Assembly: GCA_017407115.1 (NCBI GenBank)
Contig: JAFQXD010000029.1
Location: 1-59,401 of the forward strand
Origin: Methanobrevibacter sp.
GTDB lineage: Archaea > Methanobacteriota > Methanobacteria > Methanobacteriales > Methanobacteriaceae
Length of the DNA: 59,401 nucleotides
Direction of reading: 5' to 3'
Positions 47,886-58,430 of this stretch are shown here, in pieces (positions within the stretch are counted from its first letter, which is position 1; each line of letters opens with the position of its first letter). A program made the position numbers and the translations under genes. The notes beneath the pieces were generated by a model, which was not told the DNA's origin, ran no database searches, and saw only the letters and a list, made by a program, of their open reading frames with translations.

Positions 47886-49055
47886 CTACTCCATAACAAT
47901 TTCAAGATTACCTACAGTAACTTTCTCTTCATCCAAAATACTAACGGGTTCAGCTGGAGAACCAAAACCAATATTTTTTAACTGAGGAATTTCCTTATCA
48001 AGATAAACACTTAACTTATGTGGAATGAAATCTTCACCTAAACTCATATCATCAACAAATTGCAGAATAGCTGTTTTTATTTTAGAAGCAATATCTTCTT
48101 TTTCTTCTGAAGAATAAGGGTTTATCATATCTATATCAACATTACATTCCACAGAAATATCAACAGCTTTTAAAATAGGAGCCATTAAAACAATATCATC
48201 ATCAAGCTGAATTACATCTCTCCTTAAATCTTCATAAATTCTATTTAGTGTATATGAATCTCCAGGGTCAACAACAATTTTTATAGTACCTGATTGATCC
48301 CAATTTGGGATTAATCTGTAGCCGTCGACACCTTCAACATTTGCGAAATAATTAACATAAGCTTGTTGATGTCCTTTCAAATGAATTTCAATCCAATGTT
48401 TTATTAATTCTCTGTATTCATCATCAGTATAAGCATCATAACCGCCAGCTGCACTTGCTTGATTAGTAACTGCTACAGTAACATGAATATTCTCCAATCT
48501 GGAAATGATTCTTGTCAAAGAGTTAGCAACTACTCTGCTTCCACGTCCAGCATTAACAGCATAAGCTTGAACTTTACATTCTGTTGTGCCTTCTGCAAAG
48601 TATAAATCTTCAACTGTTTCAAAGACAATTCCCTGAGTATTTGCCACTTGTACACCAGCAGGTTCTGTAACATCTTCAAGTAGACTTCTTGCTAATGTGA
48701 ATGTTAACTCGACACCAGCTCTTGTTGCTGGAGGTCTTGGACAGAAAATTAATTTACCTAACGCATCTAAATCAGTACCTGTTGCTCCGGTAACTAGACC
48801 ACCAGATTTTGAAGTCAACTCCAATTTAGAAGATAAATAAACTTGATCTATAAACTCAAATATTTCTGCAAGACGTTCAGCATTCAAACTGGAATCCATC
48901 ACAAACCAGTTACTGATGTCATCACGATTTTCAATATATTCTTCAAAATTATCATCATAACTTATTAGTCCATATTGAACTCCGTCTGCAAGTTTCTTTT
49001 TGAAGATCTCTTTATAATGTTCATTGGTGGTTTTTTCAAAATCATAGTTAGTCAT
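47886..49055 (-). CDS. Baseplate J-like protein
   Basis: A 389-residue protein of the gpJ / gp6 wedge family: GLVTGATGTDLDALGKL (about 85-101), VQVANTQGIVFETVEDLYFA, and AGGYDAYTDDEYRELIKHWI (about 202-221), with a C-terminal LSVYLDKEIPQLKNIGFG. Wedge proteins form the baseplate ring that triggers sheath contraction. Overlaps the gp25-like gene by four bases. Confidence 0.88.
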   Translation of the reverse strand: MTNYDFEKTTNEHYKEIFKKKLADGVQYGLISYDDNFEEYIENRDDISNWFVMDSSLNAERLAEIFEFIDQVYLSSKLELTSKSGGLVTGATGTDLDALGKLIFCPRPPATRAGVELTFTLARSLLEDVTEPAGVQVANTQGIVFETVEDLYFAEGTTECKVQAYAVNAGRGSRVVANSLTRIISRLENIHVTVAVTNQASAAGGYDAYTDDEYRELIKHWIEIHLKGHQQAYVNYFANVEGVDGYRLIPNWDQSGTIKIVVDPGDSYTLNRIYEDLRRDVIQLDDDIVLMAPILKAVDISVECNVDIDMINPYSSEEKEDIASKIKTAILQFVDDMSLGEDFIPHKLSVYLDKEIPQLKNIGFGSPAEPVSILDEEKVTVGNLEIVME

Positions 49056-49495
49056 AAGTCAACACTTCCATTAATTATTTCATCATTAATACTTGTAATA
49101 TTGAAGAACACTGTGTATTTGTAACTGTTTTTGTCAGGATTGTTTGTGACTATAATCTCGTTTACTCTTTTGATTCTTCTCATTTCACTTAAAACGATTT
49201 CGCAAAAATAACCAATTTTCTTTTGCACAGTGATTGTTTTCTTTGCTTTAAGTAATTCATGTATCCTACACCCAAAGCCAGGATAATATAATGGATTTTT
49301 CAATTCTTCGTATCTTGTCATGATTGCAATGTTAATTGCATTTCTTAAGCTTTCCGTTCCTGATAGTATTTTGAAATCTCCGTTCTCGAATTGTAAATCC
49401 CATTTGTTGTTCCATTCGTCGGGCAGTACTTCAACATCCATGTGCAATGTTTTGTTGAAACGGTAATCATCAGATTCATAATCTATTGGCAGCAT
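49052..49495 (-). CDS. gp25/W-like baseplate wedge protein
   Basis: A 147-residue protein matching the GPW/gp25 family: LSGTESLRNAINIAIMTRYE and NPLYYPGFGCRIHELL with the family's glycine-containing turn. It starts sheath assembly at the baseplate. Its presence with gpJ and sheath confirms a contractile tail. Confidence 0.87.
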   Translation of the reverse strand: MLPIDYESDDYRFNKTLHMDVEVLPDEWNNKWDLQFENGDFKILSGTESLRNAINIAIMTRYEELKNPLYYPGFGCRIHELLKAKKTITVQKKIGYFCEIVLSEMRRIKRVNEIIVTNNPDKNSYKYTVFFNITSINDEIINGSVDL

Positions 49496-49509
49496 TTTAT
49501 TTTTTCCTC

Positions 49510-51921
49510 CTATAGTAATTCTTGAATGAATTCATAACCATCATAACCTAATATTTTATGGTCTCGTCTTACCTGCGAACCTGCCCAAACATAGATCTCC
49601 TGGAAGTTTTTATCTAATGCCTCTTCCATGGATTCTTTGATTAATCTCCAATATTTAATAGCATCGTTTTCATATTGTACAAAACCACCGAAATAATGGA
49701 GTCTGTCTTCTGTGAATCCTAGTTCCTGGCCTAGAGTGTAAACTTCTTCGTGATGTGAGCTTTCCCATATTACCCAATCATAATCCTCTAGTTGCAATAC
49801 ATCTAGTTTATTAGGTGAATAAGCGTCTTTTAAGTAGTTAACTTCTCTCATCATTTTAGGTACACGGTCAACATCAGTAACACTCGGAGGGAAGAACAAC
49901 GCCATATACAAACCTTTATCGTATCTTTGGCTTTTAACAACTTCACGTAACTTATCAGAATACTGCACCAATTGTTGGTTCAGCCATTGCATCATAGTTC
50001 TGTTATAACCTTTTTCATGTGAAGTATCATATTCGGGTAATGCATGACCTGTTTCTTCCAGGTATTTCTGTTTAGTTGAATCATCATAAAAACAAGGTGG
50101 TTGCTGAGGTTTATCATTTTCATTCCACCACCACCAACATTCCCCATTCTGGAGAATAGGCTGTAAACCATTGCTGACAACAATATCCAAGCAGGCCTGA
50201 CTAACACTTTGCATAAATGGAGCAACTTCATGATGACATGGACTGTAAAAGAAAGTTGAAGGTACCCAACCAGTTAAAGCATAATTGCCGTTAACATCTC
50301 TTTGCCTCCAATCTGTTGGACATTGCAGGTTCTCCATTGAGACAGATATAACAAGATTTGGACAATCATTTCTTAATAACTCTCTACTATAACAATCCAA
50401 CCATGCAATGAAAGCTTTGTTTAATGGTACATTCTTATTCAATACCATTTTCTCTGTTCGAGTATGGTTGAAAACAGTAGCATTGATTGTATCTCCTGGA
50501 GTACCTGATTTCTCATAGAAATGTGAAGCTCCAACATATAGATCCAACCATTCAACATATCCTAACTTTCTCATTTCCCTGCAAACACGGTAAGGATTTA
50601 AGTTATAAAAATCATCATAACCTTCACAAAGCCTGTAAGGATGAGGTTCCAAATCAATATGCTCTTTGCAAATTGTACTATTAGTAACAGTAATATTATT
50701 GATTTCACAATTAAAATCGGCATTTTCCATAATAGTATATTGTGAAATATTTTCCACATAATTAGTTGGAACAAGAACTAGCATGATAAATTTAATATTG
50801 TTTACAGGGACAGGAGTTTCTTCCGTAACAGTGATTGTTTCACCGGCAGCATTAATATAAGTATCTCCTGGAAGTTGTGTAAGATGGTCGAAATCAAGAT
50901 GGAAATGCCCATCAGTTATGAAACGATTCATTCTCACATAATAAGTTTCACCAGCATTTGTTGCTATTGTAATACTGATTACATTATTGGAGAAATCCAT
51001 AGCTCCAGTCATTTCATAATCAAAATCCAATGCTACATTTGTATAGTTACTGCGTTCACCATAACTGATATAAGGATGGTCGATAATGTCTTTGGAATTC
51101 CAATAAATCCCTATTAAATCATTTATTGTACGGAACGTTCCTGTAACTTTAAAATCTGTTGATGATTGGCTGGTAATGGAAGCACTTGCTTCAAAGTTGT
51201 TGTTGATTGTCCAGCAATCACCACGGAACAATGTATATACTGCATCAGCATCTGTTTGTTTATAATCCTGCGTAATGTCTAATAAATAAGTTGGATTATT
51301 TAGTTTATCATCCATCTCTTGTTTAGTGTATACTTTCTCTGAATTTGCATATTCTACATCTGTATCATCTGTATGATATTCTCCTTCAGTGAAATGTGCT
51401 CCTTTAACAGTTCTAATATTTACTTCACCTTGACCTATTTCTACACCCCATTGATTGGTAGCACCAATGTCCGTAATCTTAAGATAACCCGGATTAGCAG
51501 GTTTAATCCCTACGATATCATCCGGATTGAAATAACCTAAGATTAGCATTTCATCTGCTGCATCTTCATTGGAAATATCTAACACACATACATGTAAATC
51601 AGCACGTGGTAAAATACATGGTTCGTGTAATGTTTCACAAAAACTAGATTCTCCATCAGGAGTGAAAAAATCAATAAGGCTACCTGAGAAATTATGAAGA
51701 AATCTGCATAAAACTTTTTTAGAATTATGATCCAATTTTACTTCAGCTTTATCAAGGTAAGGGTAGAATTTTGTTAAAACACCAGTTCTTGATTTGGAAG
51801 CATCAACAGTTTTATCAATTGTTTTTTCTATTTCCTTTTCCTCAATAGCTTTGTCTACTATTGTTTTTATGGGTGCTAATTGTCGACGGTTTGTTAATGT
51901 GATATTTTCTGTGGTTTTCAT
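49510..51921 (-). CDS. Tail protein with TIM-barrel (glycosidase-like) C-terminal domain
   Basis: An 803-residue protein. The first part (1-200) is beta-rich and ends with a short fibre-like segment (VYTKQEMDDKL); a beta-sandwich follows (210-420). From about residue 440 the protein reads like a TIM-barrel hydrolase: KLGYVEWLDLYVGASHFYEK, LVISVSMENLQCPTDWRQRD, NGLQPILQNGECWWWWNEND, YDWVIWESSHHEEVY. Similar domains occur in large tail proteins of gut phages. It may cleave or bind cell-surface glycans; catalytic acids (E in SMENL and GECWW) are candidates only. Confidence 0.68.
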   Translation of the reverse strand: MKTTENITLTNRRQLAPIKTIVDKAIEEKEIEKTIDKTVDASKSRTGVLTKFYPYLDKAEVKLDHNSKKVLCRFLHNFSGSLIDFFTPDGESSFCETLHEPCILPRADLHVCVLDISNEDAADEMLILGYFNPDDIVGIKPANPGYLKITDIGATNQWGVEIGQGEVNIRTVKGAHFTEGEYHTDDTDVEYANSEKVYTKQEMDDKLNNPTYLLDITQDYKQTDADAVYTLFRGDCWTINNNFEASASITSQSSTDFKVTGTFRTINDLIGIYWNSKDIIDHPYISYGERSNYTNVALDFDYEMTGAMDFSNNVISITIATNAGETYYVRMNRFITDGHFHLDFDHLTQLPGDTYINAAGETITVTEETPVPVNNIKFIMLVLVPTNYVENISQYTIMENADFNCEINNITVTNSTICKEHIDLEPHPYRLCEGYDDFYNLNPYRVCREMRKLGYVEWLDLYVGASHFYEKSGTPGDTINATVFNHTRTEKMVLNKNVPLNKAFIAWLDCYSRELLRNDCPNLVISVSMENLQCPTDWRQRDVNGNYALTGWVPSTFFYSPCHHEVAPFMQSVSQACLDIVVSNGLQPILQNGECWWWWNENDKPQQPPCFYDDSTKQKYLEETGHALPEYDTSHEKGYNRTMMQWLNQQLVQYSDKLREVVKSQRYDKGLYMALFFPPSVTDVDRVPKMMREVNYLKDAYSPNKLDVLQLEDYDWVIWESSHHEEVYTLGQELGFTEDRLHYFGGFVQYENDAIKYWRLIKESMEEALDKNFQEIYVWAGSQVRRDHKILGYDGYEFIQELL

Positions 51922-53285
51922 GTTGTCACATCCTCAAGTTCTTCAGTATCTTCTTCAGTTTCTTCATCTGCCTCTTCTTCTTCCCATTCCCCGAGACTTG
52001 GAGGATAATCACATAAAGTAATGTTAGTGTTTAAATCTCCATCTTCACCCAGTTCAGAGCTAATTGCTTTAGCATACATCCACATATCCGTTGGGTAAGA
52101 ATATAATTTTACGTGAATCCAAGCATGCTTATAGTTAAAGTTCCCAATGCATTTTAATTCTATTTCATGTCCGTTGTTTCTTTTGATTTTTGCCCATTCC
52201 ACATTAGCAAAAGATAATGCTTCTTCATATGTTGTGACAGGTACTTCTTCATATTTTGTTGAAGATGTAGTTTCAGTATCTGTATCTACATCAGTACTAG
52301 TGTCAGTATCTGTGTCATCTCCAGCTGCACCTGTAATGTTATTATTTTCAGTAGTAGTATTATCTTTAGTTTGATTTCTTGATTTGAATTTTTCAATAAC
52401 GTTCTGTGAAACTTGCATTGATGAACCTGAAGATGAATTATCACCACTAACAACTCTTTTTACCGCATCTAATTCCAATGGTTTTTCACCAAACCTTGCG
52501 ATTAAAGCTTCATCTCTGAATACTATATCTTCCCCACCTTGCCAATGCACCGTAAGGAAATTCACTGTATCTGGATGATAATCTTGAATACTAATGCTGC
52601 TTAACTGAACATTGACTCCTTCAATGATTTCATCTTCCAGATGATCTGTTTCAGGGTCAGGAATTTTACGAAGTTTACAGGTATCTCCTTCAACTTTTAT
52701 TTCAACTTCACCATCCCAGAAACTGGCAACTTCACATATTGCATCTTTGATTGATGATGCTGAAGACTCTCCTCCACTATCAGAGCCCATTCCTCCACCG
52801 GCTAAGAAGTTTTGAACAACATCATCAAAACTACAACCCAACTTTCCACAGGCGTAACTGATGTATTGTTTATTTGCTTGGAAGTATGCTTTTGCAGTTT
52901 GACCTACACTTTCAATACTGGAACCGCTGTAATTATCATCATGAGCCCTTACAAGTTTAGTGTTAGCCAATCCGTTACAGGTAATCCATTTGTCAGTTGT
53001 TGCTGTGTTAGATGCGAACACTACCCACATATGTTTATAATGGTAGTAGCCTCTTTTTAATCCAGCTACAAAATCAGCATACATTCCTGAGTCAGAACCA
53101 CCTACAATAAATACACCAATCTCTCCACTTGATGATGAGCTTAAACCATGTGACTGGACAGTATTAGGTCCTACTCCACCGCTTCTAGCATTATGCCCTT
53201 TTGATTCTAATGCACTGACAATAGCATTAATGTAAGTTTTTTCTTTTCCATTAATGTTATCACTGCAAACGTAATATGTACTCAT
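51918..53285 (-). CDS. Tail hub protein with unrecognised N-terminal domain
   Basis: A 455-residue protein. Residues 1-150 form a separate alpha/beta domain (YYVCSDNINGKEKTYINAIV, GEIGVFIVGGSDSGMYADFV, KHMWVVFASNT) with flavodoxin-like alternation, then a serine/glycine linker (165-180), then a hub-like part (180-440, KPLELDAVKRVVSGDNSSSG; EEALSFANVEWAKIKRNNGH) and an acidic tail. With the next gene it probably makes the split hub (XkdQ/gpD type). The N-terminal domain may be an amidase-like or wall-binding module; I cannot name it. Confidence 0.6.
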   Translation of the reverse strand: MSTYYVCSDNINGKEKTYINAIVSALESKGHNARSGGVGPNTVQSHGLSSSSSGEIGVFIVGGSDSGMYADFVAGLKRGYYHYKHMWVVFASNTATTDKWITCNGLANTKLVRAHDDNYSGSSIESVGQTAKAYFQANKQYISYACGKLGCSFDDVVQNFLAGGGMGSDSGGESSASSIKDAICEVASFWDGEVEIKVEGDTCKLRKIPDPETDHLEDEIIEGVNVQLSSISIQDYHPDTVNFLTVHWQGGEDIVFRDEALIARFGEKPLELDAVKRVVSGDNSSSGSSMQVSQNVIEKFKSRNQTKDNTTTENNNITGAAGDDTDTDTSTDVDTDTETTSSTKYEEVPVTTYEEALSFANVEWAKIKRNNGHEIELKCIGNFNYKHAWIHVKLYSYPTDMWMYAKAISSELGEDGDLNTNITLCDYPPSLGEWEEEEADEETEEDTEELEDVTT

Positions 53286-53309
53286 ATTTTACCTACCTAT
53301 CACTTTTTT

Positions 53310-54386
53310 TTAGCATGATGGGAAGTCTCCACATACACTGTCTTTGGTTAAATTGTTATAGACTTGTCCTAAGCTTCTTCTTGATTGACACCCGGTACAG
53401 CCTGTAAGGTCTGATGCTACCCAGCTTCCGCTGATTTGGATTTCTGTCCAGAAATGATTTGGACCATGAACCACACGTGCAGTTAAACCTCCGGCTGACA
53501 TACAGGCTCTTGTTAAACAGGCCGTATCAGCACAGTTTAAATGACTTGCATTTTTTAAACATGCTTCAGGGTCATGAGAATAATGACTGCATGAATAATA
53601 ACTATAGCGTATCTTCTCTTTTAGAGCATTGTGAATTGCTTCTGCTTTGGCTCTTGCTCCGGATTTGCCTTTAATGGCTTTTTTAACAAATTCATTGATG
53701 GATGCATATTCTCCACCAACACTTCCGGAATCATCACCATCACCGCTACTATTGATGTTGGTGTAATCGATGATATCATCTTGCAATCCAGTGACATCTA
53801 CTTCAGGAACTAAACCGGCAGTTTTTATCATTTCGATTATTATTTCGGAACGTTTCATTTGTGTGAATTCAAATTTATATTCCTTTTCCATTAGTTTATC
53901 CATACCGGATAAATCAAGTGTGGTTAATCCGTTATTGAATGTTTCTCCGGTAATGAAACCCAGTAATGCTTCAGGTAATTCTTTTAATACTCTTTGTTCT
54001 TGATATTCTTCCCAATCAGCTCTTAAACATAATCTTACTCCAAGATAACATTGTTCAAGATTTGTTTCATGGTAAGGTATTTCACATGATCCGTTGTTGG
54101 CTATTTCTTCATAATCATGTTCAACTGAGAGAGTATGTAGATTTTTATAATAATAAATTTCAAGTATTTCTCCTTGATGTAATGTGAATCCGTCTTCGTT
54201 TTCTTCAACAACTTCTTCTTCCTCTTCCTCTTCTTCTTTTTGAGTACCGTTTTTCGCATTTTCCATTGCTTTTTTTAAATTGGCTTTGGTGTCTCCACCA
54301 ACTTTAGGTGTGTAAGCTTCGAAGTGTTCTTCATCTGTTTTATAAACTTCAAGGAGATAACGTGGAATAGCATATGCAGCAACCAT
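53310..54386 (-). CDS. Tail hub N-part fused to transglutaminase-type pseudomurein peptidase
   Basis: A 358-residue protein. Residues 1-200 are hub-like (XkdQ/gpD type beta strands) interrupted by a glutamate run (51-64). After a glycine/serine linker a transglutaminase-like domain follows (about 225-345) with a full Cys-His-Asp triad: C285 (LNCADTACLTRACMSAGG), H311 (GPNHFWTEI), D326 (WVASDLTG). Pseudomurein endoisopeptidases PeiW/PeiP (family C71) have this fold and triad. As part of the virion tail tip it would open the wall during entry. ATG 54386 follows GGGTGATAATTT. Confidence 0.82.
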   Translation of the reverse strand: MVAAYAIPRYLLEVYKTDEEHFEAYTPKVGGDTKANLKKAMENAKNGTQKEEEEEEEEVVEENEDGFTLHQGEILEIYYYKNLHTLSVEHDYEEIANNGSCEIPYHETNLEQCYLGVRLCLRADWEEYQEQRVLKELPEALLGFITGETFNNGLTTLDLSGMDKLMEKEYKFEFTQMKRSEIIIEMIKTAGLVPEVDVTGLQDDIIDYTNINSSGDGDDSGSVGGEYASINEFVKKAIKGKSGARAKAEAIHNALKEKIRYSYYSCSHYSHDPEACLKNASHLNCADTACLTRACMSAGGLTARVVHGPNHFWTEIQISGSWVASDLTGCTGCQSRRSLGQVYNNLTKDSVCGDFPSC

Positions 54387-54392
54387 AAATTA

Positions 54393-54848
54393 TCACCCTG
54401 CATTTTTTATGATAGTTGTATCTAAGTTTTCAACAGATTCTTCACCAGGAATATTTGATTTTCCATTCACTCTGACTTCTTTAATTATGATTTGTAATCG
54501 TAATGTTGTTGGAGTATCTTTCTGCCATTTGATAGTAACACTAGCATTGAAGATACCTCCTAACATTGGACAGTATACTTCACAGATTTTGTTGTTGAGT
54601 ATTGTGAAAATCTTATAATATTCATCTGGATGATTCTCTTCAATATCAATTGTAGCGTAAAATGTCCCTTCACGGGCAATATATTTTCCTCTTGATACAA
54701 AAGGCACACCTAAGGAGATTTGTGTTTCGTTTAATTCTCTTCTAGGTGTAGCTTCGTTTATATCCCAATCATCATAATAAAAAGGCATTCCTTCTATTTC
54801 AAGGTTATGTATACTATCAGGGATGATATTTTTATTCATATTAACCAT
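54393..54848 (-). CDS. Tail protein between tape measure and hub (second copy)
   Basis: Identical translation to 179-634. Here its downstream neighbour, the hub gene, is complete: the two are separated by only six bases. Confidence 0.6.
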   Translation of the reverse strand: MVNMNKNIIPDSIHNLEIEGMPFYYDDWDINEATPRRELNETQISLGVPFVSRGKYIAREGTFYATIDIEENHPDEYYKIFTILNNKICEVYCPMLGGIFNASVTIKWQKDTPTTLRLQIIIKEVRVNGKSNIPGEESVENLDTTIIKNAG

Positions 54849-54853
54849 GTTTA

Positions 54854-57800
54854 TTACGCTCCTTTAAGGTTAACGTCTTGAACTTGATTTATGTTTTCCA
54901 ATCCAAGGGTTACGATTTTAGCACATTCAGTTTGAGTCATGTTACGTGCATCTAGTTTAAATGCACCTGGCTTAATGTCAAAGATAATAGTCTTGTTACT
55001 GCTTTGCATTTGAGGCATTATTCTTCCAAGACCTGCAAGGTTTCGCATTTCACCTATCGTTGGGATGTTGTTTAACATTCCAATATTGGTATTGACTCCT
55101 AAGGTTGGTGTTCCCCATGCGTTAACAACTCTTCTTGAAGTATTTCTTACTGTATTTACGAGTAATGATGCACCTTCTAATACTTTCTGCACGGAGTATT
55201 CTCCAATCTCTTTACCCCACATACGGGCAATTGCACCTGGGGAATGTGATTGAGCACCCTCTTGTGCAGCTGCAACTGCTTGTTCAGCTGCTCTTCTACA
55301 TGCATCTGCTAATGCACCGGCACCATTGTTGACTGCTTGAACTGCATAATTCATTTCCGCAGCTGCAATATCTGCTAATTTGAAACTAGCTTGGAATGCG
55401 GTTCTAGCACCAGTTCCCGCAGTTGTTGCACCAGTAATCATAGTAGCATTAAATACTGCCATCGCAGATACAGCCTGTGCATTAACTTCACCATCCAAAC
55501 CGCTCATTCCAGATACAACACCTGCTTTAATACCTGCACCGATACCTTGAGCAGAAGCTTGGAAACTTCCACCCATACTTTGTAAAGTTGAACGTAATTG
55601 ATTCAATGCATTTCTTACGCTGCTTAATATCCCTCCGACATCATTAACATTAGTGCCGGATAATTTGTTTAATTCAGTAGCAGTTTTCTTAACTGAAGTG
55701 ACAGCCAATTTAATTTTATTAGAGATGCCCGGGTCTACTTGGGGAATTGTTTTAATTGCAGAAACCGCAGTTCCCACATTTTTAGCAGATGTACCTACGC
55801 GTGAAACTTTAGTGTATAATCCTTCAGGAATCTCTGCTATTCCTGTAAGACCATTTAAGGCCGTTGCTGTTTTTTGAACTAGATTTTTAGCAGCAGTAAT
55901 CTTTTCAGGCATTGCAGTTAAAACAGTAACATCAGGAATGTTGGAACCAACCATAATGTTAATGGCATTTGCAACTACTTTAGTTGCATCCGCTACTTTA
56001 GTAACTTTAGTAGCGATACCTGGTTGAACTTCCGGAATGCTATTAAAAGTATTAAGAGTAGTAGCTGATTTTTCAATAGTAGTTTTCACATTGGATAAGG
56101 TAGTTGCTATATCTGCACCGTTGAAGATTTGACTCATAGCAGCATCCCAATTCTGATCATCACGAAAACTGCGTAATGTACCAATAGCATCAGATACACT
56201 TTTCAATGAATCACTAATCTTTTTGAGTTTATCACCTATTCCCTGTGGGATTTCCGGGAGATTATCAAAGTTTTTCAATGCATTAGCTGCATTGACAATA
56301 TCCTGTTTAATATTGGTGATTGCAGTTTGTATATCAACACCTTTGAAGATTTGGCCCATAGTTGAATCCCAATTGAAGTTGTCACGGATACTACGTAAAG
56401 CATTAAAGGATTCACTAACAGATGATAATGATTTTCCAACGGATTCTAATTTGGATGCTACACTACTGTCAATTTCAGGGAGGTCTTTTAACTTATTGAC
56501 TTCTTCAGCTGCTTTAAGTAAATCATCTTTAGCTTGACTCATAGCATCAGCAGAACTACTGAAGTCAAATATCCATGCGACAAAATTACCCCATCCGACA
56601 GTAACTGTAGTTGAAGTCATTGCACTTGTTGCAGTAGCAATAGATTGAAGACTCTTACCTAACTTTTCCAGTTTTCCTGGTATGGATTCGTTGATATCTT
56701 CAACATTTGCTAACTGATTAATGACTGGAACAACTTCTTTGATTTGGTCGACTGCTAATTGAATTGGGTTTACAATCAGGAATAAACCGCTTACAAAATT
56801 ATAGATTGCAGTCATTGTTGCAGCGAATGTCATTTCCGCCATTACTATTCCAATATTAAGCAATAACTCTCCAATCTTTTTAATTCCCTCTAAGTCATCG
56901 TTAATGTCAATGCCTCCAAAGTCTAGGGCATCAACTAGCATTTGAATTCCTTTCATACAGAGTAATGCTTCGGCTGCTAATGCGGTTACAACTGGAATCA
57001 TAACTGCAATTACAATAGCTAAACTTAATAATGGTACTAACATTGATGATGCACCAGCAGTTATTGCGGATAAACCTCCGGAAGTAGCTTCTATTTCTGC
57101 ACCGGCTGCGGCAGCTTCAGGACCTAATGCACCAATTTTAGCAGCATCTTCAACAACATCTTCCGCTTCATCAGCAACTTTACCAATATCTTTAGCACCT
57201 TCAATTCCACCAATTAGGCCGGAAATGTCTGTTGTTTCTCCAACTATCTTTGCACCAGAGGCAACTTCTTCAGCTTCACGGAACCTTTTAAGATAATCTG
57301 TTGCTATTCCAATCGCATCTTTAGTTGCACTGAAAGCATCTGCAATTCCTCTTATACCTTGGGTGGTTTGTGCTACCATTCCCATTCCCTGACTGAACAT
57401 GTCAACTGCTTCAGCAGCTACAATAATTCCTGCTGCAAGGTCTCCTCCTGTTGCAGAGTTTAGTTCCAGGAATCCTTTTTTCAAATCTTTGAGTTGTGGT
57501 AAGAATTCATTACCAATTTTCTTACCTGCACTACTGAATGCTTTTCCTAATCTTGCATCTAAACCTTCATTGGTTTCCATTAATGCTGAAGTGTCACCTG
57601 TTAATTGCTGGACTGCTGCAATATAACCTTTGATGTCATCTTCTTCACCATTCCATAATCCGGTTCTTTTCAATGCATCTTCAGTAATACCGTATTGGTC
57701 CAGTGATGCACATGCTCCCTTGATACCTTTGGACAAGTCCATCATTGCCTGTTCTGATAACTCTACACTACCTGTTTGTGCTAATACTTTTGCACCAAAT

Positions 57801-58225
57801 GCAGCGATACCTTCTGTTGCATCGTAGATTTGGTCATCTGTTGCACCAGTAGCAGTTTTGAATGCATTCATTGCAGGAATCAAGTTTTGCATACTTACAA
57901 GACTAGTGTTAGTTACATTGTCAATATGCTCATTCAATCTTGCAGCTGAATCAGCAGTGTCACTCATCATGTTAACAAGTACACTGTTTGTTTCAGCTTT
58001 ACTGGTAGTATCAAACAATAATTGAGCTGCGGTTTTACCATTAGATAATGATGTGACTAGATTGTTACTGACATTGCTTAGATTCTGAAATCCAGTATTG
58101 GCACTGTTTATGGCATTTGTGATTGTTGATGCCATGCTTTGTGCATTGGAACCTACAGTTTTAAATACATTACTTGCATCATCTTTTGCTTGAATACTAA
58201 GCATTATGTCTTCTAAAGTAGCCAT
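54854..58225 (-). CDS. Tail tape measure protein (second copy)
   Basis: Identical translation to 640-4011; see that entry. Not a true gene duplication but the overlap of a circular assembly. Confidence 0.93.
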   Translation of the reverse strand: MATLEDIMLSIQAKDDASNVFKTVGSNAQSMASTITNAINSANTGFQNLSNVSNNLVTSLSNGKTAAQLLFDTTSKAETNSVLVNMMSDTADSAARLNEHIDNVTNTSLVSMQNLIPAMNAFKTATGATDDQIYDATEGIAAFGAKVLAQTGSVELSEQAMMDLSKGIKGACASLDQYGITEDALKRTGLWNGEEDDIKGYIAAVQQLTGDTSALMETNEGLDARLGKAFSSAGKKIGNEFLPQLKDLKKGFLELNSATGGDLAAGIIVAAEAVDMFSQGMGMVAQTTQGIRGIADAFSATKDAIGIATDYLKRFREAEEVASGAKIVGETTDISGLIGGIEGAKDIGKVADEAEDVVEDAAKIGALGPEAAAAGAEIEATSGGLSAITAGASSMLVPLLSLAIVIAVMIPVVTALAAEALLCMKGIQMLVDALDFGGIDINDDLEGIKKIGELLLNIGIVMAEMTFAATMTAIYNFVSGLFLIVNPIQLAVDQIKEVVPVINQLANVEDINESIPGKLEKLGKSLQSIATATSAMTSTTVTVGWGNFVAWIFDFSSSADAMSQAKDDLLKAAEEVNKLKDLPEIDSSVASKLESVGKSLSSVSESFNALRSIRDNFNWDSTMGQIFKGVDIQTAITNIKQDIVNAANALKNFDNLPEIPQGIGDKLKKISDSLKSVSDAIGTLRSFRDDQNWDAAMSQIFNGADIATTLSNVKTTIEKSATTLNTFNSIPEVQPGIATKVTKVADATKVVANAINIMVGSNIPDVTVLTAMPEKITAAKNLVQKTATALNGLTGIAEIPEGLYTKVSRVGTSAKNVGTAVSAIKTIPQVDPGISNKIKLAVTSVKKTATELNKLSGTNVNDVGGILSSVRNALNQLRSTLQSMGGSFQASAQGIGAGIKAGVVSGMSGLDGEVNAQAVSAMAVFNATMITGATTAGTGARTAFQASFKLADIAAAEMNYAVQAVNNGAGALADACRRAAEQAVAAAQEGAQSHSPGAIARMWGKEIGEYSVQKVLEGASLLVNTVRNTSRRVVNAWGTPTLGVNTNIGMLNNIPTIGEMRNLAGLGRIMPQMQSSNKTIIFDIKPGAFKLDARNMTQTECAKIVTLGLENINQVQDVNLKGA

Positions 58226-58238
58226 AAGTTATCACATC

Positions 58239-58430
58239 TTAAAATTTTTGTTTATCTAGTTCTTTCTGGATTTTTTGATATTCTTCATACTCATGCCTGA
58301 CAATGTTGCTGTATTTATGGATCAATAACATCATGTCAGGATGGAATTTTTTCCTGATTACTTCACTCATTACAATGCCCAGGTGTTGTGATACTCTGAA
58401 GTAGACTTCACCCATGAAGGAATCACTCAT
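58239..58430 (-). CDS. Small tail assembly chaperone partner (second copy)
   Basis: Identical to 4025-4216, with the same eight-base overlap with the chaperone gene. Confidence 0.7.
   Translation of the reverse strand: MSDSFMGEVYFRVSQHLGIVMSEVIRKKFHPDMMLLIHKYSNIVRHEYEEYQKIQKELDKQKF

Noticed and set aside
54854..58225. Second tape measure gene as a real duplication
   Set aside because: The whole 5187-bp block is repeated at one constant offset and ends in mid-gene on both sides, so it is assembly overlap of a circular genome.
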